Below are positions 32,150-42,691 of a stretch of 64,000 nt of DNA, in pieces. The translations under genes and the position numbers were made by a program. The DNA is from Eustoma russellianum (taxonomy: Eukaryota; Streptophyta; Magnoliopsida; Gentianales; Gentianaceae): positions 13,596,851-13,660,850 of the forward strand of contig AP025066.1 of the NCBI GenBank assembly GCA_036186865.1, in the 5' to 3' direction. The notes beneath the pieces are model-generated. The model was given only the letters and a program-made list of their open reading frames with translations, was not told the DNA's origin and searched no databases. The stretch's first letter is position 1. Every line of letters begins with the position of its first letter.

Positions 32150-32990
32150 GTTGAATTACTTCTTAGGACTTCAAATCAAACATACCCCTCAAGGAATCCA
32201 CATTAGCCAACTTAAGTATGTCAATGATATGACTAAGAAGTTTGGCTTTAAAGAGTTGAAACCAACACCTGCCCCTATGAGCGTTAGCACCAAGCTAGAC
32301 AAAGATGGAAATGGTAAACGTTTTGAAGACACACTTTATAGGTCTATGATTGGCTCATTGTTATATTTAATTGCATCAAGATCTGGCATCATGTTTAGTG
32401 TGTGTATGTGTGTTGGGTTTCAATTGTGACTTAAGGTATCTCATTACAATGCAGTAAAAAAGATATTTAGATATCGTAAACACACACCTCACTTCGGACT
32501 TTGGTATGATGGAAATGCTAAGATGGAATAATACGCATATAGTGATGCTGATTATGGTGGTTGCAAACTAGATAGAAAATCCACTAGTGGAACTTGTCAA
32601 TTCATAGGAACCAACCTGATCTCTTGGTTTTCTAAAAAGCAAGCTAGTGTAGCTCTCTCTACCATTGAAGCATAGTATATAGCCTTAAGCTTATGCACTA
32701 CCCAAATAGTTTGTCTTAAACAACAACTTAGTGATTTTGGCATTAAAATGAATAAGATTTCAATTTTCTGCGATAGCACTAGTGCGATCAATCTTTCTCA
32801 GAATCCGGTGCTTCATTCTAAGGCCAAACACATTGAGGTAAGATACCATTTTCTTCGAGATCATGTTCAAAATGGGGATATAACCATAGATCATGTAAGA
32901 ACTGATCACCAAATAGCTAATATCTTCACCAAACCTCTTAATCTAGCCAATTTTGAAAACATACGAGCCAAGTTAGGTATGCTGACTTAA
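32150..32990 (+). pseudogene. pol: pol of element A, second part: end of RT and RNase H
   Basis: The frame resumes after B with NYFLGLQIKHTPQGIHISQ, then the RT tail (MIGSLLYLIASRSGIMFSVC). RNase H follows (YSDADYGGCKLDRKSTSGT, CDSTSAINLSQNP, KHIEVRYHFLRDH) and ends ANIFTKPLNLANFENIRAKLG with a TAA at 32988-32990. Stops lie at 32427-32429, near 32529 and near 32673. RNase H itself is otherwise well kept. Confidence 0.88.
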
Positions 32991-33384
32991 GATACCATTG
33001 CATACTTCTATCCTTTGCATGATTTGCAAAATAAAGGGGGAGATACAATAAGAATATGATTTTCGTTGGTAAGTCATGATTTGGTTGGTTGAATAATATG
33101 CTAAGTTTCAATTGGTATAAGTTTTGGAGCATAGGTTAAGGGAGAGAGTATAGAGTATAATTTGATAGTATAATTTGAGGGAGATCACATGAACATATAT
33201 GTTAAAAACATGAGAGTTCAGAGTTTGGAAACAATTGGTATAGAATTGATGAAAACAATTGGTAATTGGTGAGGTTTTCAAAAAAAAAAAATTCAATTTG
33301 TAAAAATGTGATATATAATTTTTAAAGAGTTGTGACATTATAATCATGTTAACTTATTTTGAAAATCATCCAAAAGGGGGAGAA
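32991..33384 (+). other. 3' untranslated part of element A with polypurine tracts
   Basis: AAATAAAGGGGGAGATAC lies near 33030, weaker purine tracts near 33138 and 33176, and CAAAAGGGGGAGAA at 33371-33384 directly before the LTR. No coding region is seen. Confidence 0.75.
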
Positions 33385-33524
33385 TGTTGAGAAATATGTT
33401 TGGATAATTTTCAAAGTCATGATTTTAAGTGGTGAATGCATAAAAATGTCACACATGGTGTTGTAAGTGATTAAAAGTTGAAAAGTTGAGAAAAATGACA
33501 TCCATCTCTCAGGTTGTTGCATTT

Positions 33525-33752
33525 CGGTCGATCGATGCACTTCGATCCTTCATATCGATCGATCTATGTAAGGTAGAGAAAGTACAAGACCTTACTATGA
33601 GACATCGATCTCTAAACCTGAGATACAACGATCGATCGATGTATACATCGAATCCTCACTTCGATTGATAGATGTAGGTTAGAGACAAATTCTAAAACTC
33701 ACTGTGAGACATCGACATCTGAAGCTGAGGCACTTCGATCGATTGATGTCTA
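33525..33752. promoter_or_regulatory. CGATCGATCG palindromes in element A's LTR
   Basis: Degenerate relatives of element C's palindrome occur here, such as GGTCGATCGATGC near 33527, ATATCGATCGATCTATGT near 33553, CAACGATCGATCGATGTA near 33627 and CTTCGATCGATTGATGT near 33734. They are mixed with ACATCGATCTCTAAACCTG half-sites. The layout matches the array in C, although the rest of the two LTRs differs. Confidence 0.6.
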
Positions 33753-34889
33753 GGGTTTTTAGAAATATTTTTCTAAAAAATGATAAAGTGGTTGTTTTCA
33801 CTTGTACATGTTTTATATATGTTCATTATGTAATTATTATGTGATTTTGATAAATATAAATGTCTTGTGACTGATGTCCCTTGGAAGTTTCTACAACGTA
33901 CCAAAAAGGGCAAAATTGGTATTTTGAGTTTTGTAGGAACATGATATGCTGGAAATATTTTAAGGACTTATTATAATCTTATTTATTATGACAGGTGCTA
34001 TTATATCTGTTTCTGACCATCCGGGTCATTTTTGGAGTTTCTCTCACCAGTGGCATTTTGGTCATTTTATCTCTGAGGGTGTTTTTGGTATTTTTAGTCA
34101 AGGAATCTCTTGAGTATATTCTTATCTTCATTCTGGAGTTGAGTAATGATTATCTTGAAGATTATATGGTGGTTTTATATTATTTTTCTCAAATGATGAT
34201 ATTATTGACAGTAGAGGGATATGTGACGGGTTGTGATATCACATTCTATTTCTTTCTTGAAGATCTTCTTCTATATGTTATTGGAGTATATTTATCATCA
34301 TATTTCAGAGAATTTAAAGGTGTCCAAGGTGTGAAAATGATCACTATATACAAGAAGAAATAGTGGGAATTTTTGTGTTATATGTTGACATAATCTTGTC
34401 AACTATTATTTGTTGATTTCTTCTTCAAAAATCTGAGTTGATATACATATATATGTGTTGAAAAACGCGTATATTCAGGTGGAGATGATGTGTAATTCAT
34501 TTTATGGTTTGGTGACAAGTGGACCAACCAAAAAGAAGCTAGTTGGCAATTGGAATCTTTCAATTTGAAAGTAACGGCTAGTGTAGGATGTTTTGGGGCT
34601 GATTTGGTCAAAAATTCTGCAGCCACACATGACCTATTCTTGTGCCAAGAGGTTGAGGTATAATGGATGAATATGCCATCTTATCCTTGGGTATTATCTT
34701 CACGTTTTCAAGACAATTCCAAGCGTAAAATTTCGTCCATAATAAATTTCCAAGGTGGACCAATCATTTTGCTTTATGTTGCCAAGTGTACAAGATGATT
34801 ATGTGGCCAACCAATGATGTGAAGACAACTGGGACTTGATGATGAAGATGTTGACACATTAGAGTTCGTATCTTCAAGAGCTATTTCGC

Positions 34890-34900
34890 ACTATAAATAG
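34890..34900 (+). promoter_or_regulatory. TATA box of element A's 3' LTR
   Basis: ACTATAAATAG lies about 1030 bases before the LTR end and is followed by a purine-rich leader (GAGAGAAAGGTGAAGAAGAAG). Confidence 0.6.
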
Positions 34901-35925
34901 GAGAGAAAGGTGAAGAAGAAGAACACAATTCTTTGTAGCCAAGGTGTTCTTGTTGTATTTGTTGGAGAGCTACAAGCCTCTTGAGCTTCATTTGTAAGAT
35001 TGATTAGCCAATTCTATAAGGCTACATCAATAGGTGGTAGAGGTGTTGCAACTAAGTGTTACATAGAAGGTGTTCATCCAAGTCTTGAATAGGGTTGGTG
35101 TTTAACCCAAGGATCAAGCTTGGTTCTTGTTGTAATTTGGTTCATACCATAGAGAAATCCAAAGAAAGGTGTTCCTTGGGACTGGAGTAGGTCACATTGA
35201 CCGAACCAGGATAAATTCTCGGTGTCCTTATCTTGTTTCTATATTTCTGTTTTCTGCCCTTTTTCACTGCAGTTTTCACACCACTTATCATGTTTTGAAA
35301 AAATAGCTAAACACTTTCAAAATTTGTGATTTTTGGTGGAGTTAACATCAGACTGTTAGCTTTTATTTTCAACAATAATCACTTGATTTGAGCAAGAGAA
35401 AGTTACTCTTTCAGTCATTGCAAGAGAACTGCTACAATCTGGCTGCAATCTGACTAGTTTTGAGAAAACTTGAATTCTTTTTTAACCAAGAGTTGTTTAA
35501 GGTCAGAGCCTTTTGGAATCATACAATAGACATATAAGGAGTCTTTTGACATAAAGTTCAATCTTTTTGGTTAAGTATTCAAAGAGAAACACGTTTTCAA
35601 ATTTCAGCAACATTCTGTCCAATCTGTCCACATTGACCATCTGAACCTTTTTATTTGTTTGAAGGATCAAACGATCTTATTTTTGTCTAATGTTTGGATA
35701 GAGTCTTGTCAACACATTGAAGTTATGTTCTGGAAATTTGCATAATTTTTGGAGTTGTGTACAAGGCATTTTGAATTTTTCAAAAACGGGTTCTGAATCT
35801 GAGGTGGTCTCAGATTCTGTTTTCAAAGGAGATTTTTATCAAGGGTAGTAGTGTAATTTCTGCTAACCACTATTCACCCCTCCTCCCTAGTGGTGTTTAT
35901 TGTAGGTGCACGGTCCAACATAAAT

Positions 35926-37112
35926 ATCTTCCATTCTTTTTGTACCATTAGGCCGGTCATACGGGGGGGTTGGAGGGAGTAGTTGGCTTCAGTTGATGAG
36001 TATAAGAACGTTCTAAGAAGATTGGAAGCTTTTGGGTGTAAATCATAATTGTTTCCAGGTGGGTAAAGAAAGACAAAATGTTGTCTTTCTCCATTGCTTA
36101 GGTGGCGCCCAAATAGGGTTAGGAGTGGGTAGAATAGGACAAAATACTATCATTTGATTTCCACATAATTTTATACACTTGGTATTTTGTTGGGGTATTT
36201 ATCTAACCACAATTTATTCTTCCTTTTCTTACCCTAAATGTCGACCACCTTCATCATTATTGGGGATATTTTATAGATCATCTCTTTTTGAATACTTGAT
36301 ATCATCTAGCATTTCTTCTAACATTTCCCCAATATCCTCCTCATATGGGTTCTGAGTTCTCCTGGTTGGACATCCTTTCCTTTGTTAGAACCAGTCATAA
36401 ATACATCTGAAGTTGAATCACCTTTTGCTTGGAAAATATTTTTCAACAAATTTTTCTAGATTTCAGCCAAATAAGAAGATAATATTTTTTTCCCGTCTGA
36501 TAGATTCCTGCCCTTTAATCATCTTAATCTTCTGAGCAATATGCTGGAATAGACTAGGATATTCCGTTGTTGTTTCTGTTGATTTTGGACATTATATTTG
36601 GCCAATTCTGATAGATTTGATCTAATGTCTGTTTTCCTTCAAGGATTCCTTGATCATCTTTTAGTAGCATTTTCTTCAAAATTTGAATAGAAACCTCGAT
36701 TTAAGCAGGGAACATTTTGAGTTGTGGAGCTGATTGTTAATCCCCACTTCCATATCCAAGGAATTTCAAATTCCATAAAGATATATAATGTATTCATCCC
36801 TTTAACAAATCTTTTTTTTATGTTGTGCCTCTATTAAAGACGATGAAAACCTCAATCCATTAAGTATATAAACCTTTATATGGTTCTGAAAGAATATTAA
36901 GAGAGGGTCCATATGAAGTCCACCATTGAAAAAACCAGCTTAGAATTTCCTGTTTAAATTTGTCAGGACATGTCCTGAAAAACCAAGAATGATTATACTT
37001 TTGCTTTTCATATAAGAAAACTTTATAGAATGCATCCACATTATCCCAATAGTTATATTTTATTAGAATTTTACCTTCTAGATATATAAATTCTTTTTCT
37101 TTAATGATAGAT
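35926..37112 (-). pseudogene. Decayed endogenous pararetrovirus-like fragment (caulimovirid type)
   Basis: No long frame remains. On the - strand, pieces resemble the region between the movement and capsid parts of plant pararetrovirus polyproteins. One piece near 36920-37050 has YNYWDNVDAFYKVFLYEK, then HSWFFR, CPDKFK and WFFQWWTSYGP. Another near 36735-36790 has FEIPWIWKWG. Stops and frameshifts lie between them. The match to the Caulimoviridae (Florendovirus- or Petuvirus-like) is from memory of those motifs. The fragment lies directly right of element A and could be its target. It cannot produce virus. It might instead be another retroelement type. Confidence 0.45.
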
Positions 37113-37682
37113 TGTTACGACCCGCATCTTTGGGTCAGTAGATAAAGAAATAATAAATAGAAGAAAGTATAAGTTGGATTTAACTGAAGTTTACCGTAAA
37201 ATAAAATTTGAATAAGAATTAAGTAAGATAATTACAGTAGAAATTTTTCGCAATCATTACAACACAACATTATTTAATTTAAACTGATAAAAAAATAGAT
37301 TAAATCGGCATACCAAGATTAGTAGCGTTTGAGATATGATCGAACAACAAATTACTTAAGTAGTATATCGGTAAACGACTAAACTCAGTAACAAATATTA
37401 TGTAAATTACCTAAGGAAACTAAGACAAGACTATTAGATAACAAATTAAGTTACTAGAATAAAATAAAAGAACAAGGAATTATACCATCTCCCACATAGA
37501 ATAGAAAAGAAGACAAAATCTCTCTCAAACCTTAGAAAATTCAGCCAAGTGTACTAGAAAGAGAAGAAAAAGAAGCCTTCCAACTTGCAATGGAATGTAT
37601 ATATGAAATCCCATTATTACCTTCCAAATTGTCATAAGTTGTAAGCATGACTTGCAGTGGTGGAGTGAACAGTCACTTTATA
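37113..37682 (-). repeat. Putative LTR fragment J (gypsy-like), left part
   Basis: The left edge reads TGTTACGACCCGCATCTTTG, which on the - strand is an LTR-like end ...GGGTCGTAACA, common in Ty3/gypsy elements. The interior is A/T-rich with no gene. On the - strand it ends in a leader-like stretch (AGGTTTGAGAGAGATTTTG). It is cut by element E at TSD TAATG and probably continues at 49124. No partner LTR or TSD was found. Confidence 0.35.
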
Positions 37683-38962
37683 TAATGTGTAGAGAAAAGG
37701 AGTTTGAGTGATTTCAAAATAAGTGACTTAAATGCATGATATATATACAAACGTGTATATGTATGCATGATACTTTGCTATTACTTGCCTTATTTAGCTT
37801 ATATATAATGTTGCCGGACTAACGAGCCATGAAGCGTTAAAGCTTACATCATATGGCAAACATTTGTTGTGTTTATACTATTTTCAGGTGCCACCATTAA
37901 TGAGCTAAACTAGTTCATTAAGTGAAGTACTTAGTTTATTAAACTAAGTAGTTCATTAAAGGAAGCCACATTTGGAAAAGGCACAAAGGCAACAAAGCTA
38001 AGGAAGGAAAGTTTTCTCCTCCTCCCCTCTTTAATGTGACACGCCATATACACATATATCACATATATTTTCAGATTTTTTGAAAAAGGCACATACACAT
38101 GTATTCCAACGTACTACCGACACGTTATATATTTTACGTACGTACGTTAACGTCACACCACTATAATTAACTCATATTTATGAGTATATTCAGGTCTTAT
38201 ATCATATGATATAAGATATGGTGTTGACAAATTAAATACGACACGATAAAAGGTTCTAAACCAAAAATTGTCGTATCGGACGAATACCGAAACTTCGCCA
38301 ACGTGTCACGTACTTGCCATAAATAGATGGCCAGCCCCTATACCTCAAAAATCATTATTATTTTCGTGGATTACGTGTAATATTCAGCCAAAAATACTTT
38401 CCATGTTGGCACACACAAATTACTCCACATTAAGGCCAAAATGTGAAGATTCCAAGTTTAATTTTGTCACATGTTAATGGTACCACTTTAGACCAGCCAA
38501 GTGCTGAGATTTAAAGTATATATTATATATATTATGTATAACATAATATATATAACATGTGCAAAAGTTGGAATTTAAATTAGAGAAAAAATCGGGTAAT
38601 CGATAAATATCGAAAATTCGGTTTTCTACGCACACAACACATGGAACGTTTTTGGTACATTATGTGACACGTATCTAGACACTTTTTACATATGGTATAC
38701 ATCTTAAAGTGTTCTAGAAAATTAAAATAAGGGCTGATTGGAATATAACATGTGTGTATTATTAAATGTGCATTATTTTATAAAGTTAGCAAAAATAAAT
38801 TTCAGCACATGCACATACATATCCAACGCCACCTACAGCTGAGATGGAGCTTATTTGGAGCCTTGTTGGCATATTGATTGGTCAAGGATCAATCATGCAA
38901 TGTTGGTGAATTAAAGAGAGAAGCTACAAATGGTAAGAATTCAAAATTTGTCTCTCTTATAA

Positions 38963-39316
38963 CACATGCTGAAAATTTTAGCATGCTACACAAGGCTGGC
39001 CGATTTTTTGACATAAATATGATATAATTTGTCATCTTTTATTGTGTGATTGATTGGAAGAAGAAATGGAAATGATTTGAATATTATTTAAATTAATAAA
39101 GTGTGATATTCTACATATCACACATGCTGAAATTTTTTCAGCATGTGTGAGACATAGAGTGGCCGAATTATTGAGCATAAAGATGTCCATGTTCATTTCC
39201 AATGTGATAAAGTTATTTACCATCAATTGGTGATTCATTTTATAAAGAAAAATCAAATTAAATTTGGCATTATTTTGAATGAAATGGAATGATGCACATG
39301 CTGAAAATTCAGCATG
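38963..39316. promoter_or_regulatory. Three hairpin dyads upstream of the TATA box in element E's LTR
   Basis: Dyads lie at 38963-38986, 39119-39149 (arms CACACATGCTGAAA and TTTCAGCATGTGTG around TTT) and 39297-39316 (CATGCTGAA and TTCAGCATG). Repeated palindromes in LTRs are described for Sireviruses, where they are thought to be regulatory. The same dyads recur in the 3' LTR (for example 47524-47555) and in G and H. Confidence 0.7.
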
Positions 39317-39629
39317 GCATGGCCGAATTTTTGGCTCAATTTTGTGAGAAAATTGTCTTGCAACATTTATGTGAAAATCTTATGATTTATGGAAATTATT
39401 CTGTGATGATTTTGACACATGTTTAAGTGTTATTCTCAGATTTTTCCAAGTCAACAATGATGACAACATTCAACCAATCATGAAGTGCCAAGTAAGCGAA
39501 GCTTAAATGATCATCCAATAAGAAGATGCCAAGTAAGGAAGGCCTTGTCACAATGATGTCTTACATTCTCCCAAGGACGTAGAAGATAATTTTCAAGAGG
39601 GGGAGGCACCTACAAGGGGACGGCTACAT

Positions 39630-39641
39630 GGCATAAAAAGG
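39630..39641 (+). promoter_or_regulatory. Probable TATA box of element E's LTR
   Basis: GGCATAAAAAGG is followed by a purine-rich then pyrimidine-rich leader, about 1070 bases before the LTR end, matching the TATA position in A and G. A second candidate, CCATAAATAGATGG near 38318, is also conserved in E, G and H. Confidence 0.5.
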
Positions 39642-40712
39642 AAAGAAGAGAGCAACCAAAACAAGCACAAGTATTGCAAATCAAAGTGATCAAAAAGCCT
39701 AGCTCTTCTTCTTCTACATTCTCTTTCTTTCTTTCTTCTTGTAAGCCTATTGTATTCATATCTTTCAATCTTGAATAGGCTTTATATAGACCACCACTCA
39801 TTATATATCTTTGTAAAAGATTGATCATGGTGTGATCAATCTTCATTCTTGCGAGGTGGTGGTGTTCGTGCAAATTGTATTAACCGTACAAAGTTTGTAA
39901 AGGGTTGGAGTTAGGTGTAACTCTATCAACCCTGTGGTAAGGTGTGTTTTGTGTGTGTGATTAGTGTGAACCAAGGAAGGTGTTCCTTGAAGACTGGAGT
40001 AGGTTGTTTATAACCGAACCAGTATAAAAATCTTGGTGCAATTTACTTTCAGCATTTACTCTTCAGTTACTGCACAGTTTATGCTTCTTGTTCGCATTCG
40101 AAAAAATAGTAAACGATTTTCAAAAATTACAACAATTTCCAGAAATATACTCACACGTTCTAGGGTTAATTTGGCACAAGTTTCAACCCTTTTGGATAAG
40201 TATAAGTCGATCAAACATCAAAAGTTCTGAGACTAGTGCAGTCTGATTTTCAGACTTACAAAGGTTGAGACTTTGATTGTAGTTGACCTACTTCCCAAAA
40301 GAATTTTGCAAAACTGTTTCAACCCAATTAAATATAGTATATAAGGAGTTAGTGGTCAAATTTTCAGAGCATTTGGACATACACACAAATAGGAATAAAT
40401 TTTTCAAAACCGTCTACTGGTTCTGGCAGATTTGAGCAATCTATTTACCAACGGTTTTTGAAGGGGTTAAAAGTTGAATTTTAATTTGAAATTTTTAGGG
40501 GACCCTCATAACATCTGAGGCTAAGTTCTCTCAAAATATCAGAATTTTTGGAGACCTCTAACCTGGTTTTAAAAACGTTTTAAAACTGGCTCCGAAAACA
40601 GAATCTGTTTTCAGAAGTTGAATTGTTTAGGTTCAAACAAATTTTAAAAACCACACTTTCCGCACCATCTATTCAACCCCCCCTTCTAGTGGTGCCTTTC
40701 AGATCCTAGAAG

Positions 40713-40728
40713 TGGTATCAGAGTGCAG
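40713..40728 (+). other. Primer-binding site of element E
   Basis: TGGTATCAGAGTGCAG follows the LTR end by two bases and matches the initiator tRNA-Met PBS core TGGTATCAGAG. Confidence 0.85.
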
Positions 40729-40764
40729 GAACACTCACTTCAAGGAATCCAATGATTCAGTGAG

Positions 40765-42687
40765 ATGGCAACCACAAATCTCAAAACCGAGCAAGAAGGT
40801 ATGTCGAGCCAAAGGCCTCCACTTTTTGACAGTGAGTCGTTTATTCAGTGGAAACTTAGAATGAAGCTTTTTCTTATGGCTATAGATATAGATCTTTGGT
40901 CAATCATTGAAGATGGTCCTTATGTCCCATCTAAGGTATCCACCATAGACGGAGTCACATTAGAAGTTGTTAAAACTAGACAAGAATATACGAGTGATGA
41001 TAAAAAGAAACCTAGTATGAATGCTAGGGCTATGCAATTGCTTCTAAACGGATTAAGTAAAAGCGAGTCTAGTTATGTCTCAAACTGTTCGAGTGCACAA
41101 GAAATGTGGAGAATACTAGAAATGAAACACGAAGGCACGAGTCAAGTAAAAGAGTCAAAAATAAACATGCTTATGTCCACACTTGAGTCGTTTAAATTAT
41201 TGCCTAATGAGTCTATTGTTGATATGGATCTTCGTTTGACTAACATTTACAACTCTCTTGAGTCTCTTGGTAAGGCTTTTACCACGCAGGAAAATGTACA
41301 GAAAGTCCTACGAAGCCTTCAATCCGTATGGGATCCTAAAGTGACTGCTATAGAAGAAAGCAAGGAAACTAAGTCAATAAAGATGGAAGAATTAATCGGA
41401 TCACTTAAAGTTTATGAGAATAAACTCACCATACGGAAATCGGAATCATCTAAACAAGGTAAAGCTATTGCTTTTAAATCAAATGAATACGTCTCCCCTC
41501 CCTCCGATCACGTAGATGATAGTGATTCTGAATCGGATAACGATGACCTAATTCTATTGGCTAAAGGCTTAAGAATATTTATGAGAAGGTCATTTAGAAA
41601 CAAAAATAAGGGTACTACATCTAAGAGAAATAAGAACAAGTCAAATGATAAAGACGTTAAATGTTATGAACGTGGCAAACTCGGACACTTATCATATGAC
41701 TGCCCCAATAAAGAAAAGCAAACAAATAAATACCCTGACGAGGAGCGGAACAAAAATAGACTCGTCTCAAAACCCAAACAAAGGAAACGTGCTCTAAAGG
41801 CCTCCACCTGGAGTGATTCATCGGATTCTAAAACTGAGACTGAAGAGGAGACTGCACAAGTATGCTTTGCATCCAAAGCATCTAATGAGGTATCATCTGA
41901 TTCCGACTCTGACTCTGAACCATCTTATGATGATCTTTTTAGTCAGTATTTAGAATTGCACAAATTAACTAAGACTCTCGCTAAGGAAAAGAAGCGATTA
42001 ATTGAAGACAAGAAACTGTTAGAATCTTCTAACGAGAATCTTGTCGCTCAATTAAGCGATTCGAAGAAAGAGTCATCATGTGTCATTACTGCATTAAAGA
42101 CAGAGATTTCATCATTAACTACTCAAAATAATGAAATGAAATCCGAGATTTCAAATTTGAAATCAAGGAATACCGATTTAGAGAAAATGATGAAACAGTT
42201 TGATACGGGGTCCAACATGCTGCATCGCATTATATTATCACAAAAGTATGACAGCGACAAAACTGGACTGAGATACATTGATACCAATGAAGTATCAACC
42301 AAACCAACCAAGTTTGTCGTGTCTAAGAAAGTAGACACCCCTAAGCCTCAAGTGGCGTCTAAGATGACGCATAAGGCGCCCCTTTCCTCATCACGCCCCA
42401 CTTCTTCTTCATATCATGTGAAATATAACTTTGTACCATATAGATATGAAAAGAAAAGAATAATGCATACACGAAATTCATATCATCCACGCACTACGCA
42501 CACACACACAAGGACGTATCAAAAACGTCTTTCATTTAATGAGTATAAAGGAGTCCTTGGGCAAAGGCCCAAAGTGCATACACCACATGTCTACTATATC
42601 GCACCTTCATCTACATTCTTGCCATTTGATAGACCGAGAAGGATCACCCAAGTATGGGTACCGAAAGGTACTTTTACCAAGAGGTGA
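40765..42687 (+). CDS. gag: Gag of element E, open frame with a broken zinc knuckle (640 aa)
   Basis: It starts MATTNLKTEQEGMSSQRPPLF, the first ATG after the PBS. The Gag core has FIQWKLRMKLFLMAID and VQKVLRSLQSVWDPKVTAIE. The zinc knuckle at about residues 300-313 reads CYERGKLGHLSYDC: the second Cys is Arg (CGT at 41671-41673), while the relative G keeps TGT. This should impair RNA binding. An acidic stretch, a coiled coil at about residues 395-480 (TEISSLTTQNNEMKSEISNL) and a basic tail ending TQVWVPKGTFTKR follow. The TGA lies at 42685-42687. Its length is normal for a Sirevirus gag. Confidence 0.9.
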   Translation: MATTNLKTEQEGMSSQRPPLFDSESFIQWKLRMKLFLMAIDIDLWSIIEDGPYVPSKVSTIDGVTLEVVKTRQEYTSDDKKKPSMNARAMQLLLNGLSKSESSYVSNCSSAQEMWRILEMKHEGTSQVKESKINMLMSTLESFKLLPNESIVDMDLRLTNIYNSLESLGKAFTTQENVQKVLRSLQSVWDPKVTAIEESKETKSIKMEELIGSLKVYENKLTIRKSESSKQGKAIAFKSNEYVSPPSDHVDDSDSESDNDDLILLAKGLRIFMRRSFRNKNKGTTSKRNKNKSNDKDVKCYERGKLGHLSYDCPNKEKQTNKYPDEERNKNRLVSKPKQRKRALKASTWSDSSDSKTETEEETAQVCFASKASNEVSSDSDSDSEPSYDDLFSQYLELHKLTKTLAKEKKRLIEDKKLLESSNENLVAQLSDSKKESSCVITALKTEISSLTTQNNEMKSEISNLKSRNTDLEKMMKQFDTGSNMLHRIILSQKYDSDKTGLRYIDTNEVSTKPTKFVVSKKVDTPKPQVASKMTHKAPLSSSRPTSSSYHVKYNFVPYRYEKKRIMHTRNSYHPRTTHTHTRTYQKRLSFNEYKGVLGQRPKVHTPHVYYIAPSSTFLPFDRPRRITQVWVPKGTFTKR

Positions 42688-42691
42688 TTAA

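Larger units (their letters stand above)
1..35920 (+). mobile_element. Element A: degenerate Sirevirus-like Ty1/copia retrotransposon, split by element B
   Basis: Pieces 1-5077 and 32150-35920 form one element on the + strand. The left piece ends in RT just after a ...KSEFEMSVIGEL stretch, and the right piece resumes with NYFLGLQIK, the normal continuation. The junctions carry the 5-bp duplication GTTGA (5073-5077 and 32150-32154) made by element B. The order is LTR, PBS, gag, protease, integrase, RT, RNase H, PPT, LTR, which is the Ty1/copia order. The long gag with a coiled coil and the repeated polypurine tracts point to the Sirevirus lineage. Many stops and frameshifts show it is dead. 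The 5' LTR is cut by the window start, so its own TSD cannot be checked. Confidence 0.85.
33385..35920 (+). repeat. 3' LTR of element A
   Basis: It runs TGTTGAGAAATATG...CGGTCCAACA, 2536 bp, with short inverted ends TGTTG/CAACA. The last 416 bases match window positions 1-416. It contains GATCGATC palindromes near its start and a TATA box at 34890. It holds no gene; an open frame at 33995-34363 is hydrophobic by chance. Confidence 0.88.
37688..40710 (+). repeat. 5' LTR of element E
   Basis: It runs TGTAGAGAAAAGG...GATCCTAGA; the normal CA end is changed to GA (the 3' copy keeps CA). It has many dyads in U3: a 20-bp perfect palindrome CTTATATCATATGATATAAG at 38196-38215, a TGAACTAAACTAGTTCA cluster near 37907, and TGCTGAAA/TTTCAGCA hairpins at 38963-39316. 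A small open frame on the - strand (39610-39873) is present in both LTRs and has no known motif. Confidence 0.93.

Noticed and set aside
33995..34363. 122-codon hydrophobic open frame that could be a membrane protein
   Set aside because: It lies inside A's 3' LTR, has no partner in other LTRs, and its Leu/Val/Tyr-rich composition comes from T-rich sequence.
39610..39873. 87-codon open frame on the - strand, present in both LTRs of E (also 48016-48279)
   Set aside because: Its conservation follows from LTR duplication. It is antisense to the leader and G's LTR does not keep it.
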